In this document: in pieces, positions 35,117 to 46,158 of the stretch
Position numbering within the stretch: position 1 is the first letter of the stretch
How the letters are laid out: each line of letters starts with the position of its first letter
Origin: Saprospiraceae bacterium
GTDB lineage: Bacteria > Bacteroidota > Bacteroidia > Chitinophagales > Saprospiraceae
DNA: 64,000 nucleotides
NCBI GenBank assembly: GCA_020631235.1
Contig: JAHDHQ010000019.1
Location: 22,013 to 86,012, forward strand
Reading direction: 5' to 3'
Program-made: the position numbers and the translations under genes
The notes under the pieces: generated by a model
Database searches by the model: none
What the model saw: the letters and a program-made list of their open reading frames with translations, nothing else
What the model was told of the DNA's origin: nothing

Positions 35117-35536
35117 ATGAAAAAACTCATCAAGATATTATTAATTGTCATCATCCTTATTCTCATACCTATTATCATATTTCAGCTTGTCCCGCAAGCC
35201 TCTTTTGACCACAAAGAAGCTGACTATAGCCTTGACATTAATACCTTAGCCAGTGCTTTTAATGAGGATGAATCTGCAGCAAACAAGCTTTATCTAGGGA
35301 AAGTAATTGAGGTAAGTGGTGAAATTCTCGAAGTATTTAAAGATGAAGGTGACTCTTGGGTAGCACTATTAGGAGCCCAGGGAGCTAAAGACCCATTAGT
35401 GATGAGCACCTTTGACAATAATGTTTCAGATGAACATCAGATTGAAGTTGGTCAAACAATTACTGTCAAAGGTCAATGCACAGGTAAGTTAATGGAAGTT
35501 GTACTTAATAAGGCTAGCATCGTTTTGCTCAAATAA
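35117..35536 (+). CDS. OB-fold (tRNA_anti-like) periplasmic/membrane-anchored protein
   Basis: N-terminal TM segment, LYLGKVIEVSGEILEV...IEVGQTITVKGQCTG; coupled to the YceI gene. Confidence 0.7.
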   Translation: MKKLIKILLIVIILILIPIIIFQLVPQASFDHKEADYSLDINTLASAFNEDESAANKLYLGKVIEVSGEILEVFKDEGDSWVALLGAQGAKDPLVMSTFDNNVSDEHQIEVGQTITVKGQCTGKLMEVVLNKASIVLLK

Positions 35537-35539
35537 AAT

Positions 35540-35583
35540 AATTGGATAGAGCTGACCTAATAAAAAAGTCAGCTCCTCCAATT
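35540..35583. terminator. bidirectional terminator between convergent OB-fold and Crp genes
   Basis: AATTGG-ata-GAGCTGAC ... GTCAGCTC-ct-CCAATT extended hairpin. Confidence 0.7.
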
Positions 35584-35598
35584 GGAAAACCACAATGA

Positions 35599-36315
35599 TC
35601 AAGTTAACTTCATGATATCGCGTATCAATATTTTTGTAGGTTTTCTGGGACTAAAATGAATTATATTTTCGTCTTTTAGCTCACTCAATACTCTTGCTAC
35701 TGTTTGTCTAGAAGTATCTGTTATATTTGCTATTTCCTTATGGCTTAGTTTATGATTAACTAAAATTTCTTCGATTCCAATTTTTATCCCTCTTTTATCA
35801 GCCAAATCTTTTATAAAGCCCATTATTCTATTTTTGGCTTTAGTAAAAACAAAGTTTTGTCTGCGTTGCTGTAATGTTTTTAAGTTTTTCAGCATTTGAT
35901 TTAGAATTGCTTCCCTCAATGCTGGATTCGACACAAGCATTTGATTGTAGTAACTCAATGGAATAGAGAATAACTGACAATCTTCTAGTGCTACTGCAAA
36001 ATCAGTTCTTTTGTCTAAGCTAAAGACATTTTCACCAAACAGCTCACCTGGATACACGATATTCTTGATTAACTGTTTATCTTCTATGGTAGAGCATCCA
36101 ATTTTTATAGATCCTTTTTGCAAAAAATAGACTGCTTGGACCTTATCACCAACTTTGTAAGTTGGTAAGCCTTTAGGAATTTTAAAAAAGGTACAGTTCT
36201 CAGCTAGTTCGTTAAAAGCTTGCGTATTTAGACTACTTAGAATCTCGTACTCTTTAAGCATTATGTATTTTGATGAATGTAACATTTTGTGTGGTTTGAT
36301 AGTAAGACGAAGCAT
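35599..36315 (-). CDS. Crp/Fnr family transcriptional regulator
   Basis: cNMP-binding fold (FLQKGSIKIGCS, YPGELFGENVF) and HTH (LSHKEIANITDTSRQTVARVLSELKDENII); start may be internal. Confidence 0.9.
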   Translation of the reverse strand: MLRLTIKPHKMLHSSKYIMLKEYEILSSLNTQAFNELAENCTFFKIPKGLPTYKVGDKVQAVYFLQKGSIKIGCSTIEDKQLIKNIVYPGELFGENVFSLDKRTDFAVALEDCQLFSIPLSYYNQMLVSNPALREAILNQMLKNLKTLQQRRQNFVFTKAKNRIMGFIKDLADKRGIKIGIEEILVNHKLSHKEIANITDTSRQTVARVLSELKDENIIHFSPRKPTKILIRDIMKLT

Positions 36316-36479
36316 AAAACCAACACCCCTAGTTTTATGAAAATTTATTTTGGCTTTTTATTCCAAACTTGATATGAAATTGGCTTCAAATGACTAAATC
36401 CCCAACAAACAGTATGGTCGAAGTAGGGATAATTTGGTTTTGAGGAATCAAAATAAAATGAAAATTGTTTATGCTATAA

Positions 36480-36794
36480 ATGAATATTATGAAGATTCGA
36501 GGCCAAATAATAGACATACATAAGGGGACAAAAAACAATTTAAACATGCGCCGGAATCGCAATTTTCTGGACACAAAAAAAGAAACATCCCCTATTATGG
36601 GGCGACCTCTGGAGTATACTCAAAAAGAAATAAAGGAACACAGGCAAATGATTCAAGACAAACTTGACCAAACAACACGTCTAAATACAAAGTTGGGTTT
36701 ATTGTTTATTGTGTTCGTTATTCTTTTTAGTTATTGGGGGTATATTATTTTCCAGCAGATTGTTTCTAATTTATACCTATTTAAAATCCACTGA
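36480..36794 (+). CDS. small hypothetical protein with one TM segment
   Basis: 104 aa; start uncertain; 3' end overlaps the htrA 3' end. Confidence 0.4.
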   Translation: MNIMKIRGQIIDIHKGTKNNLNMRRNRNFLDTKKETSPIMGRPLEYTQKEIKEHRQMIQDKLDQTTRLNTKLGLLFIVFVILFSYWGYIIFQQIVSNLYLFKIH

Positions 36795-37913
36795 AGAACC
36801 AAGTTTTAAGGTTGTTTCTAAAGTACGGCCTTCTCGTTCGAATAGAACCTTCACCGAATCTCCGGCTTTAAAATTTTCGAGTACGGCTGTAACTTCTGCT
36901 GAAGATTTTATGCGTTTACCATTTATGGATTTAATGATATCACCGTAGTATACACGTCCATAATTATCTTGTTGTACTCCTTGCAATCCTGCTTTCTGGG
37001 CTGGACCATTTTCTATGATATTTCTAATCATGGCTCCATCTTCTTCAAAAGCTTGATCTGGCACTAGACCAACACCTAAAAATGGTCGTTTGACAATACC
37101 ATAATTAATGAGATCTGGAACTACCCAATTAACTTCATCCACTGGTATAGAAAAGCCAATACCTGCGTAAGCCCCAGAAGGACTATATATCGCTGTATTT
37201 ACGCCTATAAGCTGGCCAGAAGAATTTAGCAAAGGTCCTCCTGAGTTTCCTGGATTAATGGCTGCATCGGTTTGTATAACTCCGTCAATAGGGCTTCCAC
37301 TCTTAGACTTTATTTCTCTTCCTAATGCACTAATAATACCTGTTGTCAATGTCTGATCTAGTCCAAAAGGGTTTCCAATAGCAAGTACCGACTGCCCTAC
37401 TCTTAGATTAGCTGAGCGTCCAACAGGAATAGGCTTTAAGGAACCAGGAGGAAGATCAATTTTAAGCACAGCTAAATCTTTGTTGGGTGCTTCACCAATA
37501 ACTCTAGCTTCGTAAGAAGACTGGTCAGACAGTGTGACTGAGACTCTATCGCTTCCATCTATAACATGAAAATTAGTAACAATATGGCCTTGATCATCCC
37601 ATACAAATCCAGACCCTGAGCCTTCTGGGATTTCGTGGACATTAGTCGACCACCTTGAAGATTGCAGTGAAGAAGTGGTAATATATACAACTGAAGGGGC
37701 TGCATTTTCAAATAAGCCAATCACATTTCTTTCGTATTCTGTCAATGACTCTACAAAATTATTTGCTTTTTCTTGTTTATCCCAAGAAGTGGAATCGGTG
37801 TTTGCTTCTAAAACAAGCGAATCAGATGAAGAAGCATTAAAGCCATGAATTTTCGATCCGATGATGAAACCTCCTCCTAAAATTAGTACTCCGAGTATTA
37901 TGTTTTTAAACAT
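36777..37913 (-). CDS. HtrA/DegP-like trypsin-like serine protease with PDZ domain
   Basis: VTNFHVIDGSD, DLAVLKID, TDAAINPGNSGGPLLN; C-terminal PDZ. Confidence 0.95.
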   Translation of the reverse strand: MFKNIILGVLILGGGFIIGSKIHGFNASSSDSLVLEANTDSTSWDKQEKANNFVESLTEYERNVIGLFENAAPSVVYITTSSLQSSRWSTNVHEIPEGSGSGFVWDDQGHIVTNFHVIDGSDRVSVTLSDQSSYEARVIGEAPNKDLAVLKIDLPPGSLKPIPVGRSANLRVGQSVLAIGNPFGLDQTLTTGIISALGREIKSKSGSPIDGVIQTDAAINPGNSGGPLLNSSGQLIGVNTAIYSPSGAYAGIGFSIPVDEVNWVVPDLINYGIVKRPFLGVGLVPDQAFEEDGAMIRNIIENGPAQKAGLQGVQQDNYGRVYYGDIIKSINGKRIKSSAEVTAVLENFKAGDSVKVLFEREGRTLETTLKLGSSVDFK

Positions 37914-38021
37914 AGATTTCTGTTCTGGTTTGTTGACCTTTAAAGTATTTAATGTTGGTCAGTAATTATAACTAAACGAGATAATTTGCCTGCATCATAT
38001 ATTTGAATACCAGATTTATTA

Positions 38022-40529
38022 CTATCCTCCTTGTCCGCCGCCTCCTCCTTGGCCACCTTGGGATTCACCTTGCTTCATATCATCGTTTTTAATCTTAGAT
38101 TTACGCTCCTTAAAATCTACTTTCCCAAATTTATATTTATAATTGATTCCGATGGATCTAAAGGGAACTGTATAATCATTCTGTGTTGTAAATGTATATC
38201 CTTGCACGGTAGTCCATGGATTATTGCCATCAAAACCAGCATCAGAATTAAACGATTTTGAAGCATTGAAAGGATCGATGATACGAATCCCTAAACTCGA
38301 TTTTTTGAATTCTTTTCTAAAACCAATTCCGGTCATCCAGAAAGATGTAGATGAACCCTGTAAAGTTTGTGTTCGTGCTCTATAGAACCCAAAAAGATCA
38401 GCCTTTAAGCTTGCAGTTATAGCATAATCCCCACTCAAAAACATATCAAAAGGGACAGCTTTCTTAGTTCTTTCTATACCATCAATTACACCTTTTGCAT
38501 TATATGTGTAAAGGTTAAACCCACCTCTTGCAGTTATCTTATTTACATTTTTCGTCGCAAAAAGATTCAGACCAAAGGATTGATTTTGGTCCACATTGAT
38601 ATAATTTGTCACTGCTCTTAATTCGTCAACAAAAACAAATGCTTCGATGGGGTTTTGTATAAATTTATAAAACACACTAGAGAAAATACCGAAGCCTTTT
38701 ATGAAGGTATTATAGGATAATTCGATTTGGTCCACTAATTCTGGACAAAGTAGCGGGTTTCCTGTGGTCAATGTGTAAATATCTGCATTGTTTGTAAAAG
38801 GATTAAGATAAAAGAGTGATGGTCTTTGTATCCTTTGATTATAACTCAGCTTTAATGAAGAAAAGTTTTTTAAACTTTTCGAGATTGAAATGTTAGGAAA
38901 AAGGTTTTGGTAGTTGAGTGAACATTCTGCTTCTTCGATACCTGGTATTTCGTTATAAACTTCATCTAAGCCTAAAATGGACGTGTTTTCATACCTAAGG
39001 CCTGTTGTAAATTGGAATTTTTTAAGCACAAAAGAATACTGGGTATAGGCGGCTAAAACCTGCTGACCATATTTAAAATTTTCGTCAAAGGAGCTACCAA
39101 GTTCTCTGACTACTCCTTTGGCTCCTATTTCCAATTTTCTTCCTTTAGCGAAGGGGTGGGTGTAATCAGTCTGCAATGTATACTCCACATTAGAGCCTTG
39201 ATTTTCTGTATTTCGATTGTTAATGACTAAGGTGGAATCTCCGATCGAAATGCGTTCTTGGACATCAAAAAAAGTGTTTTGGATATTCCCTGACAATTGA
39301 GCGGCAACAACAAATTCTCTATCTTTTTGTTCTTCAAATTTCTTTGTGTAATCGAGAGCTACATCATAGCCTCCCTGAGTAAAACCTGAATTAGTCGCTC
39401 GAGATATAGACTGATTTGCTTCAAACACAGGATCTAGAAGACTGCTGATCACTGGCTGACCGACTATAGAATCGCTATTATTTCCGAAACCTCTTAAGGA
39501 GGCCGAAAGATTTAGTGCATTGTAAGCATTAAAATCATAAAACATATTAGCCGAACCATTTGCACCAACCCAATTAGCTCTTGAAGGTCCTTCGCTAATG
39601 TAAGTTCCTATGCCTTGATCACCATAGTCAACTGTACGTGTAGATTCGAAACTTCCATTATTTGGAAAAGAGTAGAACATATTTCCGCTTAGGCTACTTC
39701 CAAATCTACCTTTTCCTGCATTCAGATTACCAGATAATGAATTTTGTCGAGTACCTACCGATAAATCTACTGATCCAGCTACCCCTTCGATATTACTTTT
39801 CTTGGTGATAATATTAATGATGCCGGATGAACCTTCGCTATCATATTTTGCGCTAGGTGAGGTAATCACCTCCACACTTTTAATCTGATCAGCAGGAAAC
39901 ATTTTTAAGGCATCTGCTACATTATTAGAAAACATACCTGAAGGTTTCCCATTGATTAATATTCTTACACTTTGGGATCCTCTTAGCGAAACATTTCCGT
40001 CTAAATCCACCGAAAGAGTAGGTACTTTACGTAAAACATCAGTGGCGTCTCCACCGGTTACGCTTGCATCTTGTTCTGCATTGTAAACTATTTTATCGAC
40101 CTTCATTTCCACGAGTGAACGTTGGTCTTTAATCTCTACAGCGTCTAAAACGTAATTTGCCGGAGCGAGTAAAATTTGATCTATTACCGCGTCTGGCTTT
40201 TTTGGAGTGAGTTCGACTCCCTTCACAATTTTATCATCATACCCCAAGAACGACAGATATAAATCATATTTACCTTTCTTGAGTCCTTCGAACTTAAATT
40301 TCCCACTTTCGTCACTTAATGTTCCATCTATCTCTTTCGTCTTTTCCGATTTTTTTAGCACGATCGTAGCATAACCAACTGGATTTAAACTCACTGAATC
40401 CAAGATTGTGGCACTTATTTTACCTTTTATGGTATTTGTTTGGCCTCCAAAGCCACCTCCAGGAGGAAACTGAGCCCACAATACAGATTGGCTAACAAAG
40501 AGAAGTACTACGAGTTGGAGATATTTCAT
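38022..40529 (-). CDS. TonB-dependent receptor / outer membrane beta-barrel family protein
   Basis: CarboxypepD_reg-like N-terminus, plug (ADQIKSVEVITSPSAKYDSEGSSGIINIITKK), C-terminal barrel. Confidence 0.93.
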   Translation of the reverse strand: MKYLQLVVLLFVSQSVLWAQFPPGGGFGGQTNTIKGKISATILDSVSLNPVGYATIVLKKSEKTKEIDGTLSDESGKFKFEGLKKGKYDLYLSFLGYDDKIVKGVELTPKKPDAVIDQILLAPANYVLDAVEIKDQRSLVEMKVDKIVYNAEQDASVTGGDATDVLRKVPTLSVDLDGNVSLRGSQSVRILINGKPSGMFSNNVADALKMFPADQIKSVEVITSPSAKYDSEGSSGIINIITKKSNIEGVAGSVDLSVGTRQNSLSGNLNAGKGRFGSSLSGNMFYSFPNNGSFESTRTVDYGDQGIGTYISEGPSRANWVGANGSANMFYDFNAYNALNLSASLRGFGNNSDSIVGQPVISSLLDPVFEANQSISRATNSGFTQGGYDVALDYTKKFEEQKDREFVVAAQLSGNIQNTFFDVQERISIGDSTLVINNRNTENQGSNVEYTLQTDYTHPFAKGRKLEIGAKGVVRELGSSFDENFKYGQQVLAAYTQYSFVLKKFQFTTGLRYENTSILGLDEVYNEIPGIEEAECSLNYQNLFPNISISKSLKNFSSLKLSYNQRIQRPSLFYLNPFTNNADIYTLTTGNPLLCPELVDQIELSYNTFIKGFGIFSSVFYKFIQNPIEAFVFVDELRAVTNYINVDQNQSFGLNLFATKNVNKITARGGFNLYTYNAKGVIDGIERTKKAVPFDMFLSGDYAITASLKADLFGFYRARTQTLQGSSTSFWMTGIGFRKEFKKSSLGIRIIDPFNASKSFNSDAGFDGNNPWTTVQGYTFTTQNDYTVPFRSIGINYKYKFGKVDFKERKSKIKNDDMKQGESQGGQGGGGGQGG

Positions 40530-40781
40530 ATTTGCTTGATTATTTACGCAAAGGTACGCCCGTTAATTTGCCTTTGATGCCTTATTCGATGAATACTAGG
40601 TATTATTAGATAATCTTGAACCGAACTAATTTAAAATCCTGAAATGCTATGCGTATTAACTATAGTAGAGAAACATTGTTTTACACACTCCCTTTTGTTT
40701 TCTACTGATGCAGCAAAACGTGTGTTTTTGTCTTATGTCTAAAATGTATTATCTGACAATTGTTTTTAATTCCAGTACCTG

Positions 40782-41414
40782 CTAAGTCTCTTTAATTTTA
40801 TATTTCCGCATGTAATAGTATATGTAGATGCCGCCTAAAACACCTGGGGCAAACCAATTTATAAGCGAAGGAAAGTATTCCATATTTACTAGAAATGCAC
40901 TTACAGCGGCAATGTAGGCACCCGACATTTTTGCAATATGATCTCTGAGAAACTGCTTTTTTCTTTTACTTGGGTGTAAAAATAAGTGCCAATCTTGGAT
41001 ACCAAAAAAGATAGATAAGAGCCCAAATACACACAAAATAATATTAATGACACCTTGTATCAATATTGGGTAAAAGACCATCAAACATCCGGTTAAAAAT
41101 AATAGACTTGCCATGATTTTATCCATAAAAAGATTAATGTCGTCTTGATTATACTTTAGGCTTCTTTTTCCGGCAATGGTGAAGTACAAACTAAAAATAC
41201 CGATAGACAATAAAAACGGACTGCTGTGATCAGGAAGCAGTGTTATTACAATAGCCAAAGGAAGGCTTGTTACCATGGTGATATAAAACAGTAAACCTGC
41301 TTTTTTGTGTAGAGTCGATCCTTTTCTCGTAAACATGGCTATAGATCCAGAAGCTAAAGCTACAAAGGCAAGAGCCACATGGGAATACAGTAAAATGGCA
41401 AATAGTGTTTTCAT
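40782..41414 (-). CDS. DUF2306-like membrane protein
   Basis: LYSHVALAFVALASGSIAMFTRKGSTLHKKAGLLFYITM. Confidence 0.65.
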   Translation of the reverse strand: MKTLFAILLYSHVALAFVALASGSIAMFTRKGSTLHKKAGLLFYITMVTSLPLAIVITLLPDHSSPFLLSIGIFSLYFTIAGKRSLKYNQDDINLFMDKIMASLLFLTGCLMVFYPILIQGVINIILCVFGLLSIFFGIQDWHLFLHPSKRKKQFLRDHIAKMSGAYIAAVSAFLVNMEYFPSLINWFAPGVLGGIYIYYYMRKYKIKET

Positions 41415-41734
41415 TTATCATTGATTTTACCCAAAGAAAATGCTCTATTTTGTATATATCAACTTTGTGTGATTAGTAACAAAGGTTTGGGCTGGATGAC
41501 AAGAAAACGCTAGTCTTTATGGGTGTTTGGGACGAATGACAGGCTATAAGTTAGTTAGAATTAGTACTAATTACTGGAAAATGAGTTTAACGTATTGCCT
41601 GTGCATCGAAGCTTGTCGGGCAGGAGATTTAATATTGCCTAATTAGCAAAATATAGGCCATCAAAGACTAAATACTTTAGCCAACATTCATTAGAACAGC
41701 ATTTACAAGTATTTAAATCAATACTCGATTTTTG

Positions 41735-42697
41735 TTATAAGTTAACTTGATTAGGGTCGCCCATTTGTCCTGATCGATAAGCATTCATGCACCATTGTAT
41801 TTGTTCTTGATTATTCATGACAAATGGACCATAAGAGTAAACAACTTCATCTAAAGGTAATCCACCAAGAATGAGACATTCTCCACCACATTTGCTAAAT
41901 AAATTGATCAGTTCTTCTCCTCGTTCAAATAAAGCTATCTGATTAGATTTTAGTGTTTTTTTGCCTTCAAGTTCGAGCTCGCCATTTATCATATAAACGA
42001 AAGCATTGTGTGTAGCATCCACAGGGATGTCTATTCTTCCATTTGCATTTATGTTAAGGTGGTAATAGAATGCTGGGGATAACGTTTTTATGGAAGACTT
42101 TTGGCCGAAAAGATCACCTAAAATTACTTTTATATTGTAGTCTGGTGTTTGTATATCTACCATATCTTTTTCTCCATGAACACTGGTTGAGGGATTATCA
42201 AACTTATGTGCTGATGGAGTGTTTAACCAGATTTGAAAGCCGTGATATTTGCCGCCTTTTTCGTATAGTTTTTGGCCTGTTTCTTCCATATGGATAGCTC
42301 CTCTTCCTGAGCTAAACATCATAAACTCTCCTTTGCCAATTTGGAAATCATAGTTTAGGCTGTCTTTGTGATGTCCATTACCTTCCAGAAAATAGGTTGT
42401 AGGAGTCACTCCGGCATGAGGGTGTGCATCTACTCTGAGCGGATCAATGCCTGGATCCATATCCACGGGACCAAATTCATCCAGCAGCACAAACGGCGAA
42501 ACATAATCATTTTGGTCACCAGCAAAGGCTCTTAAAATAGGTAGGGTACCTACTTTTGTACGATCAGCATTTAAAATACGATACACCTTTCTATTAGTTT
42601 TTTTACTAATCATTCCGCTATCTTGCGCAACAAGTTGTTTGCTGGCTAAACTTGCTCCTATAATGGCTGAACCGGTAATAAATTGTCTACGTTTCAT
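41735..42697 (-). CDS. pirin family protein with Tat-like signal
   Basis: MKRRQFITGSAIIGAS; VSPFVLLDEFGP; DAHPHAGVTPTTYFLEG. Confidence 0.9.
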   Translation of the reverse strand: MKRRQFITGSAIIGASLASKQLVAQDSGMISKKTNRKVYRILNADRTKVGTLPILRAFAGDQNDYVSPFVLLDEFGPVDMDPGIDPLRVDAHPHAGVTPTTYFLEGNGHHKDSLNYDFQIGKGEFMMFSSGRGAIHMEETGQKLYEKGGKYHGFQIWLNTPSAHKFDNPSTSVHGEKDMVDIQTPDYNIKVILGDLFGQKSSIKTLSPAFYYHLNINANGRIDIPVDATHNAFVYMINGELELEGKKTLKSNQIALFERGEELINLFSKCGGECLILGGLPLDEVVYSYGPFVMNNQEQIQWCMNAYRSGQMGDPNQVNL

Positions 42698-42933
42698 AGC
42701 ATCAAATAATTTATGTTTACTTCCATTTAAAGCGGTGATTTACTTAACTACAACAATTTATTTCTTAATTGTTTTGCTCAAAATACCTATTTCTCTTGAA
42801 TGTGTCTAGCTGATTACTTTTAGTATTTCTTTATGGGTATTTTATATAGTTATATCTAACGAACTAATTTTTACCTTTTTGTGGGTTTGTTTTATGCGTT
42901 AATTCATCCCTTTGCAAATCTCAAACTTTGATT

Positions 42934-44196
42934 TTATTTTCGTTTAAAAGGTTTAATAATCAAGCGGAGAGACTGGTCATAAGTGATGTAATTCCACATC
43001 CAATTAATGAGGACAAATAATTTGTTTTTAAAGCCGATGAGGGAGCGAATGTGTACAAACAGCCATAGTATCCAGGCAAAAAATCCTTTGAACTTCATTT
43101 TAGGTAAATCGACTACAGCTTTATTTCTACCTATTGTTGCCATAGAACCTAAGTCGTTATATACAAAGTTGTTTTTAAGGTTTTTAGTCCAGGATTTTGC
43201 TAAATATTTTGCCTGCTGAATCGCAACTTGAGCTACTTGTGGATGGCCATGCGTGTAGGTATTATCACTAAGATAAGCTTGATCACCGAGCACATAAATG
43301 GAGGAATCTGTAAGGAGTTGTAAATGCCCATTCACTATTAATCGATTTCCTCTGGTATAACTTTCTTCACTGAGTCCTTGGACTTTATGGCAATGTACTC
43401 CAGCTGCCCAAATCACTTTAGAACAAGGAATAGTGGTGCCATCATTGATGACCACTTCATGACCATTGTATGCTTGTACTCTCTTATTTAAGATTACATT
43501 GACGCCTAGTTTTTTTAGGTATTTCAATGCCGTTTCTCCTGCTTCGGTAGACATACCTTTTAGCAATCCATCTCCAGCCTGAATTAAGTGTATATCTACT
43601 TCTTTATAGTCTATTTCTTTATATTCTTTGGGTAAAATATAGTGCTTCATTTCGGCTAATGCTCCTGCTAATTCTACGCCAGTAGGTCCTCCACCTACAA
43701 TAACCACATCGATGTACTTTTGTCGTGCATCATAATCTTCTTCCATTAGTGCTTTTTCAAAATCTTGCAGTATAGAGTTTCGCAGGTATAAAGATTCTGA
43801 GACGCTTTTTAGTGAGAATGCTTTTTCTTCTATTTCTTGATTTCCATAGAAATTCGTTTTAGTCCCCATGGCTAAAACTAATTTATCGTAATATATTTCG
43901 CCTTGATCGGTAAGAATCCGTTTTTCTTTTGTTTTTACTTCTTGTAATTCTGCTACCCGGATTACAATATTTTCGCAGTTTTGGAACGCCTTACGTAATG
44001 GAAAGCTGATGGAGGAAGGTTCTAAACCGGCCATAGCAACTTGGTAAAATAATGGCTGGAATTGGTGATAATTATTTTTATCTAGTAAAACTAATTGGAC
44101 TGGTTTATTTTGCAATTTTTTAGCTAGGGTAAATCCAGCAAAACCACCTCCAACGATAACTATTCTTTCGTGTTTAGAATCCGGTATATTTAGCAT
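42934..44196 (-). CDS. type II NADH dehydrogenase (NDH-2) / FAD-dependent oxidoreductase
   Basis: RIVIVGGGFAGFTLAKKL; VIVGGGPTGVELAGALAE; YVLGDQAYL. Confidence 0.93.
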   Translation of the reverse strand: MLNIPDSKHERIVIVGGGFAGFTLAKKLQNKPVQLVLLDKNNYHQFQPLFYQVAMAGLEPSSISFPLRKAFQNCENIVIRVAELQEVKTKEKRILTDQGEIYYDKLVLAMGTKTNFYGNQEIEEKAFSLKSVSESLYLRNSILQDFEKALMEEDYDARQKYIDVVIVGGGPTGVELAGALAEMKHYILPKEYKEIDYKEVDIHLIQAGDGLLKGMSTEAGETALKYLKKLGVNVILNKRVQAYNGHEVVINDGTTIPCSKVIWAAGVHCHKVQGLSEESYTRGNRLIVNGHLQLLTDSSIYVLGDQAYLSDNTYTHGHPQVAQVAIQQAKYLAKSWTKNLKNNFVYNDLGSMATIGRNKAVVDLPKMKFKGFFAWILWLFVHIRSLIGFKNKLFVLINWMWNYITYDQSLRLIIKPFKRK

Positions 44197-44315
44197 ATAT
44201 ATAAATGTAGCGTAAATCAGAAAAATAGCAAAAGTGTCTTTACAAATAACACATTTTTTATTATTCGGTTCTTATGGTTATTTAGTCTTTTTGTAGTTTT
44301 CCTCAAAATATCTTT

Positions 44316-44960
44316 ATGTTACATGACTTGGCGCTTTTCCCGTTGAATTTGACGGTGTTTCCTGGGGAAAATTTAAACTTACATATCTTCGAACCACGAT
44401 ATAAAGAACTCATCCTTGATTGCAAATCGGAGGGAATACATTTCGGCATTCCTCCTTTTCTAAAGGATAGAGGTATGACTATCGGCACTGAAGTAATCTT
44501 AGTGAAGATAGAAAAGGTATATGATAATGGCAGTATGGATATACGTACAAAAGGTACAAGGTTATTTAGAATTCATGACTTTTTAAAAACGTATAAAAAT
44601 AAGTCATATAGCGGCGGAAAGATCGAATATTTAGATGTAGTTTATGAAGGTGATCCGACATTGAACAAAAAAATAATCCTCCATTTAGAAGAGCTGTTTA
44701 CTCTATTTAAAATCAACAAGCCTTTGCCTGTCTTAGATGAATATTTTAATACTTACAAGGTAGCTCATCATGTGGGTTTTACTTTAGAGCAAGAAAAGGA
44801 GTTTCTGCATTTGCTCAATGAATTTGATCGTCAATCAATGGTTTTAGAACAGTTAGAACTGTTTTTGCCTAAAGCAAGAGAAATGGAAGCAGTCCGTGCA
44901 AAAATTCAGATGAACGGTCACTTTAGGAATATCATTCCTCCGAATTTGATGGATGATTAG
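44316..44960 (+). CDS. Lon substrate-binding (N-terminal) domain protein
   Basis: LALFPLNLTVFPGENLNLHIFEPRYKELI; no protease domain. Confidence 0.88.
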   Translation: MLHDLALFPLNLTVFPGENLNLHIFEPRYKELILDCKSEGIHFGIPPFLKDRGMTIGTEVILVKIEKVYDNGSMDIRTKGTRLFRIHDFLKTYKNKSYSGGKIEYLDVVYEGDPTLNKKIILHLEELFTLFKINKPLPVLDEYFNTYKVAHHVGFTLEQEKEFLHLLNEFDRQSMVLEQLELFLPKAREMEAVRAKIQMNGHFRNIIPPNLMDD

Positions 44961-46039
44961 AAAGCTACCTTAGCAGATACAATGTGTGATACCAGAATTT
45001 CTGAAGTGTTTCCGAAATTGGCCAAAGCATAATCAATTTTTACTTTTCCAAGATTAACACCTATACCGACATTGGGCATAAAACTCAAGTCTGTATTTTC
45101 TGTATTTGCAGCATTAATTGTTCTTTGAAAATTTCCCAATCCAAATCGTAAAAAAGCCAAATCATTATAGCCCAGTTCGACGCCAAGCGCTGGATCCAAG
45201 GCAAAATTATTAGTCGATAAAACACCGGCTTCCGTTCCGTCACTACTAAATCTAGCATCTAGTTCCACTAAATAAGAAAATTTATCGATGTCTCCATGGA
45301 ATGCTCCGGCTAAGCTTACTTTAGGTAAAGCAATTTCTGTAGAGGAAACTGGCACTACATTTCCTGTGGCCTGAAATACAGCTTTTTCAGCATCGGTAAG
45401 GCTGAAGCTCCACGCATTTAATGTAGTCGTTATATCTCTAAGCATTAAACCAAGCGTAAATCGTTCCTTTTTGTACAATGCTCCGACATCAAAACCGATG
45501 CCCCATGCCCTACCAAAGGACCCAATCCTTCTATAAATCACTTTTGCGGTGGCGCCTACACTTAATCCATCTGGCCCCATATTCATAGCATAACTGGCTA
45601 AGAGTGCATAATCTGCAGCAGAAAACTCAGTCACATTATCATAATTTATGGTGCCATCAGGACCTATCAAATTTATGGTGTTAGGAATATTGTCTATACC
45701 CATTCTTATAATAGAAACCGAACCATATGAAGGGTTTTGCCAGTCACCCATTTTAGCCCCAAAACCAATATAATCATAATTAGCAATGCCTCCGAACCAT
45801 GAGGCATGCATGGCAGCTGCTTCAAAATCACTATCCATTCCGGCCAAGCCTGCAGGGTTCCAATATCCTGCTGTCACATCGTGTGTAGAAGCCGTAACCG
45901 AACCAGACATTCCATGGGCTCTAGCACCTACGCCAATGTTTAAAAATTCATTGACAAATTTAGGACTGTTTTGCGCAGAGGAATGAGTGGAGCAAAAAAG
46001 GGCAAAAAGTATGAAGAGGCATATATTTCTGATCATCAT
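44957..46039 (-). CDS. PorV/PorQ family outer membrane protein (T9SS-associated)
   Basis: FLNIGVGARAHGMSGSVTASTHDVTAGYWNPAGLAG. Confidence 0.88.
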   Translation of the reverse strand: MMIRNICLFILFALFCSTHSSAQNSPKFVNEFLNIGVGARAHGMSGSVTASTHDVTAGYWNPAGLAGMDSDFEAAAMHASWFGGIANYDYIGFGAKMGDWQNPSYGSVSIIRMGIDNIPNTINLIGPDGTINYDNVTEFSAADYALLASYAMNMGPDGLSVGATAKVIYRRIGSFGRAWGIGFDVGALYKKERFTLGLMLRDITTTLNAWSFSLTDAEKAVFQATGNVVPVSSTEIALPKVSLAGAFHGDIDKFSYLVELDARFSSDGTEAGVLSTNNFALDPALGVELGYNDLAFLRFGLGNFQRTINAANTENTDLSFMPNVGIGVNLGKVKIDYALANFGNTSEILVSHIVSAKVAF

Positions 46040-46158
46040 AAAAGCTTATTGTACAAAGATAAGTATATTATCAAATATTATAATATGATTGAAGCTTAGC
46101 GTTAGTTTATTTGTAGATAAAACTTAGTTAGAACCAAAATATTGTTGCCAGATTCGAA

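Noticed and set aside
46146-46157. GATTCGAATC sequence suggestive of a tRNA T-loop
   Set aside because: Short palindrome only; no cloverleaf can be built around it
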